A DNA stretch of 64,000 nucleotides, taken from positions 5,293 to 69,292 of the forward strand of contig NMRB01003007.1 of the NCBI GenBank assembly GCA_002633025.1, in the 5' to 3' direction. The translations under genes and the position numbers were made by a program. The DNA is from Notospermus geniculatus (taxonomy: Eukaryota > Nemertea > Pilidiophora > Heteronemertea > Lineidae). Below are positions 10,680 to 20,885 of the stretch, piece by piece (the stretch's first letter is position 1; every line of letters begins with the position of its first letter). The notes under the pieces are model-generated. The model saw only the letters and a program-made list of their open reading frames with translations. It did no database searches and was not told the DNA's origin.

Positions 10680-11240
10680 CAGTATGTACAGGCATAGACT
10701 GATGTTTATCTACACCTGATATCTTGAATATTTCAAATACTACCGAACCAATTTTGACACGGTTTGTTGCATATGAAAGGAAAACTTGTTGGTCACATTT
10801 CTGCATCAAAATTTTATTAAAAAAAATTTGAAAATATCAAAGTTATGTAATAGCTCATCAGAAAAAAACCTTGAAAATCGAAATTTTTATTTTGTAATTT
10901 TATTTTCGTTTTGATAGTACATGTAGTTCTGATAGAATGGAACTTTCTGAGGATTTTAGTCCTTGTTTCATCAAAATCTGTCGAGTGATTGCTGAGATGT
11001 TTGAGATTATCACATTTTTGATAATTTGAGATTTTCATGACTTTTTACAAAATTCTGATATCAGTAGAAAGAGCTGACCTCAAAATCATAAGATTATAAA
11101 ATTTCAGATGATTTGCATCAACTGGTTAGAATTGACACTATTTTTCAAAATTTCAACATTTTGACATTTCAATATTTCTGTCCAGCTACAAAATGTAACG
11201 CCAAAAAGTTTCAAAATACATGTAAGGTCAACCTATAATG
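10680..11240. mobile_element. half-copy of the GTACAGGCAT foldback family
   Basis: The sequence from GTACAGGCATAGACTGATG through TTTCCTTTCATATGC-type words matches each arm of the complete palindrome at 55605-56515. Here the arm is present with AT-rich interior sequence but the second full arm is missing, so it is a truncated member. Confidence 0.55.
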
Positions 11241-11277
11241 TGAGGTTAATAGCTTTATCTAATGGCATCAATATTCT

Positions 11278-11420
11278 GCCGCGTCTTGCGGCGAGCGGAG
11301 CGGTTTTCACAGGCATTGGGATAATCAATAGGCCATTGTATTGTTAAACCATCGAAGGATTATCCAAAGCCCTGTGAAAACCGCACCGCGCTCGCCGGAA
11401 ACCGCCGCGGAATCCGCTTT
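11278..11420. mobile_element. short GC-ended foldback
   Basis: The words GCGGCGAGCGGAGCGGTTTT and GAAAACCGCACCGCGCTCGC are inverted partners about 90 bases apart, with an AT-rich loop containing ATAATCAATAGGCC. It is a typical MITE-like hairpin without coding capacity. Confidence 0.6.
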
Positions 11421-11946
11421 AGTGGAAACGGGCCGGTCGGCCCTGGTTGTTTATGACTAACACATCAACACAATTGAATAACTGAACACTTCTGATTGGA
11501 TAGGGACTTGTGGACTCTTTTGTCTCAGTCCGAGGTTCAAGACTCTGCATGGAAAACTAAGGCTAATGCTGGGGAGTGAAGTTTGGACTCTTTCTTTACT
11601 AAATGAGTGTAACCATTTTGGGGGTGACAAGGAAAAGTGCTTGTTAAAAGAATGGCAAATGTGACAGCTCCAATTAGTAATGCATACATGTACATGTAGC
11701 TATTATTGCGGTCTTATCAAGCTGTCTGATTCGTATTTTCAAAGATTGTTGAAGATACAGTGTATGTGCTGTTGAAAATATTTGTGAATTATAAATTGTT
11801 CAAAAAATAGTTTTCTAATCAACAAATACAGTATTCACATGAAATGAAATTATGTCCTTGATTTGAGTTTATTGAGTTTTCTAAGCTCTCAAGTGTGGAA
11901 GAATGGCCCCTCAAGGAATGAATACCATGGACCTACAGAGTCACCT

Positions 11947-12190
11947 GGTGTCCGTTATTGATGGAGTTTCACCGGACACCTCACTATTAAGCGGGTGATC
12001 CACTTTTGCGATTTTGGCTTGAGACGGGGTTGCGTTCCCTTGCGGTTACCTTATATGGCAATCGGAAGTCCTTATAAGGTAATCGCAACGGAACGCAACC
12101 CCGTCTCAAGCCAAACTCGCAACAGTGGATCACCCGCTTTACGGACAGCTGAGCTCAGTCCCAAGGGTGTCCGCAATAGTGAGGTTCTAC
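11947..12190. mobile_element. nested foldback: inner element inside an outer one
   Basis: Inner arms AAGCGGGTGATCCACT (11989) and AGTGGATCACCCGCTT (ending about 12140) pair, extended by TTGAGACGGGGTTGCGTTCC and its inverse. Outside them, GGACACCTCACTATT (about 11974) pairs with AATAGTGAGG near 12180. An inner hairpin has therefore inserted into an older hairpin. It sits about 100 bases upstream of the exon B acceptor. Confidence 0.65.
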
Positions 12191-12290
12191 TAATCTGTTC
12201 ATTTATCATGTTTTTATACATGTCAGACTTAATTTATGACACTGCGTTTCTTACCGGTATGTGTAACATGTCACCGTTTTGTTCCGTTAG

Positions 12291-13295
12291 AAATTGGAAA
12301 GTATGTACAAACGAACTGCTAGGGCTTCGCTTACACCGCCCTTTATGTTTCACAGTACACGGGATTACTGGTGGTATGACGCGCATTCAGGATATTTACT
12401 AATAACTACGGACGGCGGTATATCCCCGAACACTCTCAGAGTCTACAGTCTTGAAAACAGCTCTTTGAAACTTTTGCATTCGGTGAAATATACATCTTCA
12501 TATACTTTAACAAGACATCAGGGTTTATATAATAGAAGTTTTTTAGTTTTTAACACCCTTCGGTACAGAGGAAATTCAGCATTTCAATTTCTCGATATGT
12601 TCAATCAATCGGTCATGTTTACGATGAAGCTACCAAAATTTGATCGTTGTTCGCGCGCATCATTACATTGGGCCCCAGAACTTCACAAAGACAAAATGCT
12701 GTATACCTGTGCGTTTAATCATCGAAACGGTGGAACAGCAATTGTCCATACGATGTCATTCGTAAACACAAGTAAATCGGTCGTGTTGTCAAATTCAGTG
12801 CACCTCAAACTCCCACATCCATGTGCTGGCTTTTCTCATCGAGTGTTAACCGTTGACAATGACGTCGTCCTTGTTTGTGATGCAAAGAGTTTCTTTCTTT
12901 TTCGTTCGAAAAACGGGTATGTCGGTCAGACAGTTAGGACAAAAGCATCACATGGACCCCTTCTTGGTTCAGCATGGAGTCGACGCCACCAAAGATTTTT
13001 TCAGTGCTGGGGTCACAAATATACGTATAAAAAGAACAACGCGTACGAGTTCCGGTACAAAGTGCTATTTTTCGGGTACGATATGAAGTGTAAGACGACA
13101 AGACCCTTGTTCACGAATAGTTCTTTGAAACCGATGACACTTTCATGTACTCTGAAGCGAGAAAAGATATTTGCTTTGTGCACACGTACTATCGAATTTG
13201 CGCCGAATGGTAAAATAATAATGCTTTACTCTTACACGCCCAAATATCACAAAAAGAAAGGTTTTAAATTTATGGACGTTTTCTCTCAAAAGTAG
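12291..13295 (+). CDS. exon B of gene copy 1: uncharacterised paralogue of the exon A protein
   Basis: An open frame of 334 codons begins immediately after a strong acceptor (TTTTGTTCCGTTAG at 12277-12290). It is in phase 0, like exon A. The first ATG is at 12303 (330 residues). Landmarks in order: TARASLTPPF; WWYDAHSGYLLIT; NTLRVYSLEN; SFLVFNTLRYRGNSAFQFLD; ELHKDKMLYTCAFNHRNGG; NGYVGQTVRTK; FFGYDMKCKTTRPLFTNSSL; FAPNGKIIMLYSYTPK; the end FMDVFSQK. The order and size of blade-like segments parallel exon A (PP motif, then YDxxxGYLLI against FDDRKCCILA, then RVYSLEN against VFELNKT), suggesting an old duplication. It is basic, with no signal peptide or membrane span. Exon A/exon B choice by alternative splicing is an inference; a separate gene is possible. 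Confidence 0.75.
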   Translation, partial: KLESMYKRTARASLTPPFMFHSTRDYWWYDAHSGYLLITTDGGISPNTLRVYSLENSSLKLLHSVKYTSSYTLTRHQGLYNRSFLVFNTLRYRGNSAFQFLDMFNQSVMFTMKLPKFDRCSRASLHWAPELHKDKMLYTCAFNHRNGGTAIVHTMSFVNTSKSVVLSNSVHLKLPHPCAGFSHRVLTVDNDVVLVCDAKSFFLFRSKNGYVGQTVRTKASHGPLLGSAWSRRHQRFFQCWGHKYTYKKNNAYEFRYKVLFFGYDMKCKTTRPLFTNSSLKPMTLSCTLKREKIFALCTRTIEFAPNGKIIMLYSYTPKYHKKKGFKFMDVFSQK

Positions 13296-14199
13296 ACAGT
13301 AATGTTCATCTTTTAATTACAGAAAAATTGTTTTTCGCAACCAAAATATTTTCGTGCAAAGGCCTTTTCTCATGAGAACCAAAAGTCTTTGGCACTCATT
13401 CGGTAGAGGCGGGAATCCCGCTATACATGTAGTCACTACATGTATAAGCTGTGCTGGTTCATGCTTTGCCTGCTACGCTATTGAATGTGGATTCGTTCCC
13501 GATCTCGCCACCAAAAGGCCAAAATACTCAGATCCACAGCGCTTGTCGTCCGTAATCACCGCGTGATCGCCCGAAAAACCTGCTCGGTGAAAACGGGCAT
13601 GTAATAATAACAGGTTTGTAAGGTGAAAGACATACGTAGCTTCCTGCCGGACTCGAAACCACGGACCCTCGCATAAGGCATCAATCGCCAGCACTCAGGG
13701 GCAGCAGGCCTTAACCACTATAGGTCAAATCCCCACCTAGGCCAAATCCCCATCTGATTTGTTGAAAAACCATTGATTCCTCTTTTGTAGATGAGAGCGA
13801 CCAATCAAAACGCGTTTTTCATTGGGTGCTTTTCAGCTGATCACGTGATAATGGATGACAGGCATGTATTTCTATGACGTAATGTATTTCAGGAAATGGT
13901 TGGTACCACAAATATCGCCTGCTGCACGAGCATCTTTTACCGTATGACGTCGTAAGACCGATAGAGTTGCGGTGTCTATAAAAGTTCGAAATTTATCTTT
14001 CGTTTCCACTCGTAGATACGGAGTGGAGATTTGAAAATTCAAGATGCACCATAACTCTCTTGGTCTTACATGATATGCTAAAGGACATTTGTGATACCAG
14101 CCATCTCCAGAAATATGTTAGGTCCTGGAAATGAAGTTAAATTTCGTATTTCGCACTATGTGTTTCGTCAGATTTGCGAAACCTGACTAATGGCCTGCC
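13296..14199. other. 3' flank of copy 1 and spacer
   Basis: The stretch 13296-13400 matches the 3' flank of exon B in the other copies (GAGAACCAAAAGTCTTTGGC). The rest has no recognisable gene. Promoter-like GTGATAATGGATGACAG words around 13850 are not supported by anything else. Confidence 0.45.
13636..13745 (-). repeat. degenerate tRNA-like repeat
   Basis: On the minus strand it has the words TAGTGGTTAAGGC (A-box region) and GTTTCGAGTCC (one mismatch to the B-box), with GCGAGGGTCCGTG between. The layout and the CCTTATG word are shared with the tRNA-like pair at 4724-4947. It is probably an old SINE of the same family. Confidence 0.5.
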
Positions 14200-14662
14200 T
14201 GTATCACCAATCAGAGGCTCTCAAACAGTTCAAATCTAACCATCAATCGCAACCATCATATGGCAGAACAAGTAGTTGATACACCACTGTGACGGTGATA
14301 TACGCCACCACGAAAATTAACACTGCGATAGAGTCAAAAGTTGGACGAATAAAGGAAGAAGGTGTCAGTGATGTTATCATCAACTATCCCGCGATCGCCT
14401 TAACGTGCCGGGTCTGACACGATCGGCCGGACGACGTCGATCATGTGGAAACATACGATCGAGATTACATCTTCTCTTCCTGTCCATGTCCTCGCTTGTC
14501 TCCTGAACCTACACGAAACTTTCGTGATTCCTGACACGTGCGATCTTGCTTGTTGATAAAGCGAACTTAGGTTTTGACAGGAAGGCTATTTAAAAACATA
14601 CTCTATCCCGTTCATTTGGACATGCGTCTCTCAGTATTTTGACACCGCTTGCGGTAAAGGGC
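14200..14662. repeat. left edge block of duplicated unit 2 (partner 43856-44325)
   Basis: Starts at GGCCTGCCTGTATCACCAAT and stays similar, in the same orientation, to 43856-44325 through GACACCGCTTGCGGTAAAGG. It marks the left boundary region of the two tandem units that carry gene copies 2 and 3. No gene is visible in it. Confidence 0.65.
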
Positions 14663-15629
14663 CAATCTGAAGAGGTCGCCACCATCGTTCCTCGGCTTAA
14701 CCTGGTTCCCTGGGCGTCCGACGGTGGCGCTGGCTGACGATTCGTGTCGAAGCCCAGGTAACCGCAACTCAGAAAAATAGCCGGAATTCCGGCTAGTGGG
14801 AAGCCGTTGATTATGAGCGTCGATTAAACGTCGTGTAAATCAGGTTGATTGGGATATAAAAATTTTGTTATCATTAGCACGTTTTAGAATAGTCGTAACA
14901 TTTCTAATAAAGTGGAAATTGAAATTTATAATTAACGATTAATCGCTGACTAATTTGGGAGTGAATCGAGTGCCGGAATGAATCGCATACAGAGTCACAT
15001 TTCAAATTTAAAGATGGCGTCTTCGCTTTCGGCCAGTTCAGACATTAAAATCATGGAAAACTACAAGTATATCGACGATACATTTGAGTTATCGATTGTG
15101 AGTACATTTTCTACAGACATTGTTGACAACGTGCAGCAGAGAAGTCATTTCTGACAGGTAATACACACATATACATCTGCTTTGCACTTCGCTTTTGGAC
15201 ACGGCTTTCCCAGTGATGACGTCACTGCTATTTATAGTTAAGACGGTTGCGGATGCCTGGGCTCCTACCGTCGGTAGGAGACCAGGGAACCAGGTTATCC
15301 TCGGCTAAGACCTCTGAAAAGGGCTGGAACCCAGCACAAGATTCTTGTGCTCATCGATTTTACGAATCATTTGATAAAGTAATCACACCGAAAATTAGAA
15401 TTTGTTCCAGTATTTGTAAAAATACTACTACATTGTATTTTCACATTCCGTTGGCGAATAAATGTTTTATTGAGGAATAAAGTACGAATTCTTTCGAATC
15501 CCTACGCAGTTGGTTGTGCAACGGTCAGAAATTCATCCGCCGTCAGCAATGCATTTGCATTGTGCAAAAGTAGTACCGGTCTAGCCCTTTCCAGAGTTTA
15601 ATGTGGCATTGAACTCTGGGTACGAGATT
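14663..15629. mobile_element. 967-bp insertion with 10-bp flanking direct repeat
   Basis: GGTAAAGGGC occurs at 14653-14662 and again at 15630-15639. Unit 3 has one copy (GGTAACGGGC near 44312) at the same place, so it is an empty site. A 9-10 bp duplication is typical of Mutator-like elements. Inverted inner words AACCTGGTTCCCTGG (about 14698) and CCAGGGAACCAGGTT (about 15282) and CCTCGGCTTAA / CTCGGCTAAG flank the middle. The very ends show only weak inverted similarity. It carries an exon-like sequence at 15014-15097, so it may be a gene-capturing element. Confidence 0.6.
15014..15097 (+). CDS. possible first coding exon (28 codons) carried by the insertion
   Basis: AAAGATGGCG gives an ATG in strong context. 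The reading frame encodes MASSLSASSDIKIMENYK, then YIDDTFELSI, and stops exactly at a near-consensus donor (ATT then GTGAGTAC) in phase 0. No downstream partner exon is recognised within the element. The protein fragment is not a family I know. It may be a captured host exon, the first exon of the element's own gene, or chance. Confidence 0.35.
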
Positions 15630-15777
15630 GGTAAAGGGCACAGTAACGTGCGATCAACCAATCAGCAGTTCTTCTGCAATGCAGCGCCGGGACAACAGAT
15701 TACTTCGTCGTTGATTGGTTGAATCTTTGGTAAGCGCAAGTGAATCTGAATTGACCAGTACCCAGACATTGTTCTAG

Positions 15778-16300
15778 AATTCTCTCGCCGATGCAATCAA
15801 ATCGACATCTAGAATCAATCAAACTTATATGAAAAAGTTCCAAGTTGATAAAAAGGAATTTATTCATTCATCAGCCCCTCTCAAATATCACAGTCGCTCG
15901 TTAGTACCTCATCCGAAAATGCGCAATGCTTCTGTTTCCGTATTGCTTTAATGAGCCTATTTGAAATGATAGGAGAATGGCCCTCGGTGTGATTGTGATT
16001 TCACCTTCTCTATTTGCCTCCGTTGCCCGTGGCATTCTTTCTGTTGTGGTATGTTTGCGGTTGGTAAATAGAATCCCTGCTCGGAAATGATTTCATGTCG
16101 GAGATATCGACAGAGGATGTAGTCGGACAGGTCAAGTGGCGTGGTATAAAAGTCGGACGCGGATCGTGCAAACGGGAGGGAGGTCTTTTGCTCCAAGACA
16201 TCTGTATCTATATCTGTTCGAAATATAGGAATATTCACAAGAGGCTAGAACTCAAATCAAATAAGGATGTAACACTTTTTACTTATGGGTTGTTGGCGTT
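15778..16300. repeat. dispersed repeat block, copy 2 (partner at 1694-2250)
   Basis: Same orientation and near-identical to 1694-2250. The minus strand keeps the same open stretch with ARSASDFYTTPLDLSDYI and YLPTANIPQQKECHGQRRQ, so the frame is preserved in two copies. Nothing assigns a function. Confidence 0.5.
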
Positions 16301-16312
16301 GCAAAACATATA

Positions 16313-16447
16313 GGGCCGTATTCAAAAAGGGTGATGATCGCGCGATTAAGACGCGTGTAACTTATCACTAAATGCACACACTTCCACCATGCATTTGACG
16401 AAGTTACACGTGTCTAAGTCCTAAACACCCTTTTTGAATACGGCCCA
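16313..16447. mobile_element. GGGCCGTATTCA foldback MITE
   Basis: The ends GGGCCGTATTCAAAAAGGGT and ACCCTTTTTGAATACGGCCC are inverted, followed inside by GTTACACGTGTCTAAG-type arms. A relative lies at 28604-28755. It is a hairpin of about 135 bases with no coding capacity. Confidence 0.75.
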
Positions 16448-17767
16448 TAGTTTTTTGGGTTTTTTTACTTTCTGCAGGCTCCTTAATCAACCTTATTAAA
16501 AGTTATTATGTAAAGGAATATCCAACTTCAACATGTGTTATGTTATGCCCCATAATGTTGTTAAAAAGATCGCATACGAAATTGAAGTTTCTGGAAAATG
16601 TCATTCATGATAGCAGAGTATCAATTAAAAACACATTTTTCAAAATTCGGAATTTTGAATTTAAAATCAATGCGATATCATTCCCCAGTCGATCCTATGA
16701 ATTTCTGTGAAGAAACTTTTTAAAAACCACTTCTCATTTGCCAGATATATCAGAATATCATCTGTTTTTATGAATTTGATTCTTTGCCAAATTCGATAGT
16801 TCCCATATTTTCCCTCGTCAACAGTCACTCATCATGATAACATGTTTTTCTGACGATATTTTGATATTTCTTGAAAACAAAAAGAGATTTTTAGAACATT
16901 TTTCACAGAATTTCTTAGAAATCATCAGGGAAATGGAATAATACCAAGCTAATTTTGAAATGAAAATTTTGTATTCTAAAAATTGTGTTTTCCTTGATAT
17001 TTTGAAATTCTAATATTTTCATGATAATTTGCCACATCCTAAATTTGACATGTCATCATTTAAGCAAATGAAATTTAAGCAACATGTTTAAGTAACATGT
17101 TTAAGCAACAATTTAAGCAACATGTTTAATATGTTTAATTTAAGCAACATCATTTAAGCAACATGTTTTTGTGTAAAATATGCCAATCGTACCCATAATG
17201 ACCATTGGCATCTCAGCAAAATAGGAAACATCACTGTGTCTTTTTATTTTTTAACAAGACAGTACATGTACATGTACATGTACATGTGACAGTACATGTA
17301 CATGTACATGTGCATATACATAACAAATTCAATGAAGATCCTGTGAATACAACAAAAGACACAAATAAAGTGGGCCTACGTCGGCTTGAGCCAACATTCC
17401 CATTTCCAGAATTGCGATAGTTTGCACAAAAGTGACAACCTAAGTGATATTAGCCTCCAGGCAGCCATTAGAGAAGAAATTCCTGAATAGGGAAGTGCAA
17501 GATATCGTCTCCATTCGATCTGTCCGTACTTTAGTGTAGAAGTCGCAGCCCTCTGAAAAAATATGAATCTCTTGTACTACATGTATATACACGCCCCAGG
17601 CTTTGAGTCAGAAAGAATTGTGACCAATGCTTTTTCTTTCTTTTTTCTAAGTCTCTCACCACATAAATTTACCCTCTTGTCCGTCTTTTTATTCAAATTA
17701 TAAATTTGGATTATCAAGCAATGTGCCGGGAATACTCGCTGCCGTTTCTTAAAATTGCACAAGACTA
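16448..17767. other. AT-rich non-genic stretch
   Basis: AT-rich DNA with short tandem words AAGCAACATGTTTAA near 17070-17165 and an ACATGT microsatellite at about 17262-17312. No open frame with coding character is seen. Confidence 0.5.
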
Positions 17768-17924
17768 AGGCTGCTTTTCCACGAGACGTTTGTGGGCGCG
17801 GAATAGGAGGCGGGCGCGGGTGCGGGTGAAATAGCTAAAGGGAAATACGTTGGATCGATCTTTTCTACCCGCGTCCGCCTCCTATTCCGCGCCCGCAAAC
17901 GTCTCGTGGAAAAGCAGCCTAAAG
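17768..17924. mobile_element. foldback with GGCTGCTTTTCCACGAGACG ends
   Basis: GGCTGCTTTTCCACGAGACG at the left pairs with its inverse ending at about 17921, and GGCGCGGAATAGGAGGCGGG pairs with the inner right arm. About 157 bases in total. GC-rich arms and an AT-richer loop; non-coding. Confidence 0.75.
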
Positions 17925-18214
17925 CTGGATTTAGCTGCACGCGGTATGCGGATTGCGGAACGCGTTAAGCGGAAAGTGCAATGGATTTCGCATACAACAA
18001 ATCGCTTCCGCCAGGGACTCCGCGGCCCTATACCGCATTCCGCGTGTCAGCTAAATGCAGCTTTAGGCTGCGTTTATAGCTGGCACGCGGAATGCGGTAT
18101 AGGGACGCGGAAACCCTGGCGGAAAGATATGTTGTATGCGAAAATGCACTGCACTTTCCGCTTCCGCGTTCCGCAATCCGCATTCCGCGTGTCAGCTAAA
18201 CGCAGCTTAAAGCC
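17925..18214. mobile_element. pair of adjacent hairpins with TAGCTGCACGCGG arms
   Basis: Four related arms (such as CGCGGTATGCGGATTGCGG and CCGCATTCCGCGTGTCAGCT) alternate over 290 bases, as two foldbacks of one family lying side by side. No protein is encoded. Confidence 0.65.
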
Positions 18215-18474
18215 TTAAATCTCATGAGTCTTTTTTCGATGAAAAAAGCGATGGCTTGTGGGACATCATTTTTCAAAATATCATCAGCTCTTCATGATTC
18301 ATAGACCTTTCCAACAAAGATGGTGCCTACCCACATAATGTGGTGGCCATTCATTATTCAAGCATGATATGACGCGAACAAACGCATCCTCTCAGACAAT
18401 TACCTAAACTTTTGTGCCCGTGGCCACGTGACCAGCTTAGCCTGCAAGCGGCCATTGAATGGTAGTGAGATTCT

Positions 18475-19243
18475 ACATGTTACCCAGGGGGCAAAACCCC
18501 ATTTTTGGCGAAAATGGGGGACCAGCTGCTGTAAAAAGCCACCCCCTGGTAATGTGTTCAGGGGACCCCCCTGAGTCACACTAGGGTGGGTGGCCTTTGA
18601 GATTTTTTGCAAGACGCCGAAAAATTGACTTTGAAGTTGAGGACACTGACTTTTATCATTGGACCCAAGAACTGACACATGACTGAGAGTTGTACAGGAG
18701 AATGGGGCACGATGTACAGCTAACTTTTGAACGGTTGGATTTACACCCCATAAATGTATTACCAATAGATAGAAACATGGTGCCTCCGAAGCAGACAGGC
18801 ATGTTCTTAACTGTTTTTGAGTAGTTATGTAATAAGAAATGAATTTTTCTGCTAATTAATGCAAAAATGGGTCAAAATACATAAAAACGCGGTTTCCAAT
18901 TATGTAACTAGTTAGAAACTACAAAGAACATGCTTATTCGATTACAAGCCACCATGTTTCTATCTGTTGATAATACATTTATGGGGTGTAAATCCAACCG
19001 TTCAAAAGTTAGCTGTACATCGGGTCCCATTCTCCTGTACAACGCTCAGTCATGTGTCAGTTCTTGGGTTCAATGATAAAGTCAGTGTCCTGAACTTCAA
19101 AGTCAATTTTTCGGCGTCTTGCAAAAAATCTCAAAGTCCACCCACCCTAGCATGACTCAGGGGGGTCCCCTGAACACATTACCAGGGGGTGACTTTTTAC
19201 AGCAGCTGGTCCCCCATTTTTGCCCTTTGCCCCCTGGGTATGT
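18475..19243. mobile_element. 769-bp palindromic element
   Basis: The left arm starts TACCCAGGGGGCAAAACCCC and the right arm ends with GCCCCCTGGGTA. The two arms of about 350 bases are near mirror images around 18860. Unit 3 reads straight through (GTAGTAAGATTCTGACGTCA), so this is an insertion. Mirrored open frames with IHLWGVNPTVQKLAVHR are by-products of the symmetry. Arm words such as ACCAATAGATAGAAA recur near 26030, 26210 and 49190, indicating a family. Confidence 0.75.
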
Positions 19244-19686
19244 AACGTCATATGGTGAGAAAGGTTAGATCGCCATCTTTGTTGGAAATGTCTTTTTAAG
19301 TACAGGTCGTTTGGACCCTGCCTTTTTCACTTAACGATATGACTAAGGATTTTCCTACCTGGATTTGCTGCATTCGACTTCTTCAGGTGATAAAAGTCAA
19401 TGTCAGTTATATAGTATACCCATGCGACTCGGACCGTTCACCGACAACAGGGTTATTCGTCTGTCTGCGCCTTGGGATTAACGTAGATTTAGGCGACAGG
19501 GACCCTCTTGGTACATATTGGGGATCATAACTACGATGGAGGGCATAACCGAGTCCAAAATGGAAGCTTTTTGTGTGGGAAACTGATCAGGGACCTGGGT
19601 CCACATTCATTAAACTACTTGCATGTAAGTCTAAGTGTGACACTTATCCTTTGTTGAACACAAAAGATTAGTATCACACTCTGACT

Positions 19687-20004
19687 TAATAGCACAAAAT
19701 TGACACAGAAAATGATAATAAGCAAGAAGTGTAGAACTACATAACCAGTGTGTAGACAGGATGAGTAAACAATTAAGGAAAGAATAGTGTCCGTGGGGCT
19801 TGGACACTATTCTTTCCTTAATTGCTTACTCATCCTGTCTACACAGGTTATGTAGTTCCACATTCGGGTTTCAGCTCAGTCTTCTCTAGAGTTTCAGATT
19901 GTAAAGTTCCACTTGAAAAAGACCCCGGTTGGGGTCGAAAATTCGTGAATTCTGGAGATTGACTTCTTGCTTATTATCGTTTTGTGTGTCAATTTTGTGC
20001 TATT
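19687..20004. mobile_element. foldback insertion with TAGCACAAAATTGACACA ends
   Basis: TAGCACAAAATTGACACA and TGTGTCAATTTTGTGCTA bound the insert. A second inner inverted pair, ATGAGTAAACAATTAAGG with its inverse, surrounds 19790. The unit 3 sequence near 45420 lacks the insert. No coding content. Confidence 0.7.
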
Positions 20005-20311
20005 CTGTATCTTGGACACTCTGACTTAAGTATGTTTATGAATACGGACCCTGATTCATGAAGCCCTCGCTTCTTTGCGAAGACGGAAATCCAGATAAGG
20101 AAGTACAAACTATATACTCGATGAATTTTTTAATTCATTATCGCGTATAAACGTCAGGGGTTAAAAACATCCTTCTATAAAGCAATTATTTCTAGAGAAT
20201 TCGGCACCGATTTTGGAACTATGGCGGGATTCCCTCCTCCAGAGCTGCGCACGCCATCACTGTGAGTGCCAAAGACTTTTGGTTCTCATGGGAAAAGGCC
20301 TTTGCACAAAG

Positions 20312-20668
20312 TACTGTACCCGCGCCCCAATACCGTCCTGGGCGGGAAATCAGAGTAGGCGGCCGATTGTCATGTGGGCCGAGCTTTGTACGGTCGGTAT
20401 TGTATAGAAATTGCCGTCAAGCCAACAGGCCCTAGTGGTATGCAACAGGCCTCATTGAAAGATGATCAGACCATCATGACTTGATGTAGTCCGTGAATCA
20501 CCAGAGCGCCGCGAAGTTTTGACATGCTAAAATTGCTGTTGCATACCAATAGGGCCTATTGGCTTGACGGCAATTTCTATACAATACCGACCGTACAAAG
20601 CTCGGCCCACATGACAATCGGCCGCCTACTCTGATTTCCCGCCCAGGACGGTATTGGGGCGCGGGTAC
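20312..20668. mobile_element. 357-bp foldback with 110-bp arms
   Basis: The left arm begins GTACCCGCGCCCCAATACCG and the right arm ends with its inverse. The arms match for about 110 bases each. Flanks read AGTACT and AGTATT, a likely short target duplication. Unit 3 (near 46240) lacks it. It lies in the 3' flank of exon B2. Confidence 0.8.
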
Positions 20669-20727
20669 AGTATTTTGGTATTTTGCAAAAAACGAATTTC
20701 TATTGAAAGATGAACATTACTTACTGT

Positions 20728-20871
20728 CTACTGTTGAGAGTAAACGTCCATAAATTTAAAACCTTTCTTTTTGTGATATTTGGGCGTGTAAGAGTAAAGC
20801 ATTATTATTTTGCCATTCGGCGCAAATTCGATACTACATGTGCACAAAGCAGATATCTTTTCTCGCTTCTG
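20728..20871 (-). pseudogene. exon B of copy 2, 3' fragment
   Basis: The minus strand encodes the last 47 residues of the B protein, including FAPNGKIIMLYSYTPKYHKK and the stop at 20728-20730. It is separated from the rest of the exon (24318-25198) by the 3446-bp element. No stop or frameshift lies in this fragment, so the break looks recent. Whether the interrupted gene is still expressed, for instance by splicing out the insert, cannot be told. Confidence 0.8.
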
Positions 20872-20885
20872 CCCTCACCGAAACC

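Larger units (their letters stand above)
10454..12290 (+). other. interval between exons A and B of copy 1 (3' UTR of A, then intron or spacer)
   Basis: The first 90 bases match the sequence after A2 (GTAGCAATGCAGTTGC, then GGAAATTGTCCAGGAAATCGGC). Copy 2 has AATAAA there; this copy has CATAAA at 10520-10525. The rest holds repeats listed separately: half of a foldback (10680-11240), a GC-rich inverted pair (11278-11420) and a nested foldback (11947-12190). No additional exon is visible. Confidence 0.5.
18215..20270. repeat. downstream block of unit 2 (partner 44733-46225)
   Basis: Similarity to 44733-46225 starts at AGCCTTAAATCTCATGAG and runs to ACTTTTGGTTCTCATGGG, interrupted here by two insertions (18475-19243 and 19687-20004) and in unit 3 by another (45683-45992). 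This is the region 3' of exon B. The part with ATATGACTAAGGATTTTCC also recurs near 40610 and 59080. No gene is visible. Confidence 0.65.

Noticed and set aside
18400-19155. Mirrored frames with IHLWGVNPTVQKLAVHR on both strands
   Set aside because: They come from the two arms of the 769-bp palindrome and are not found intact in the related elements.
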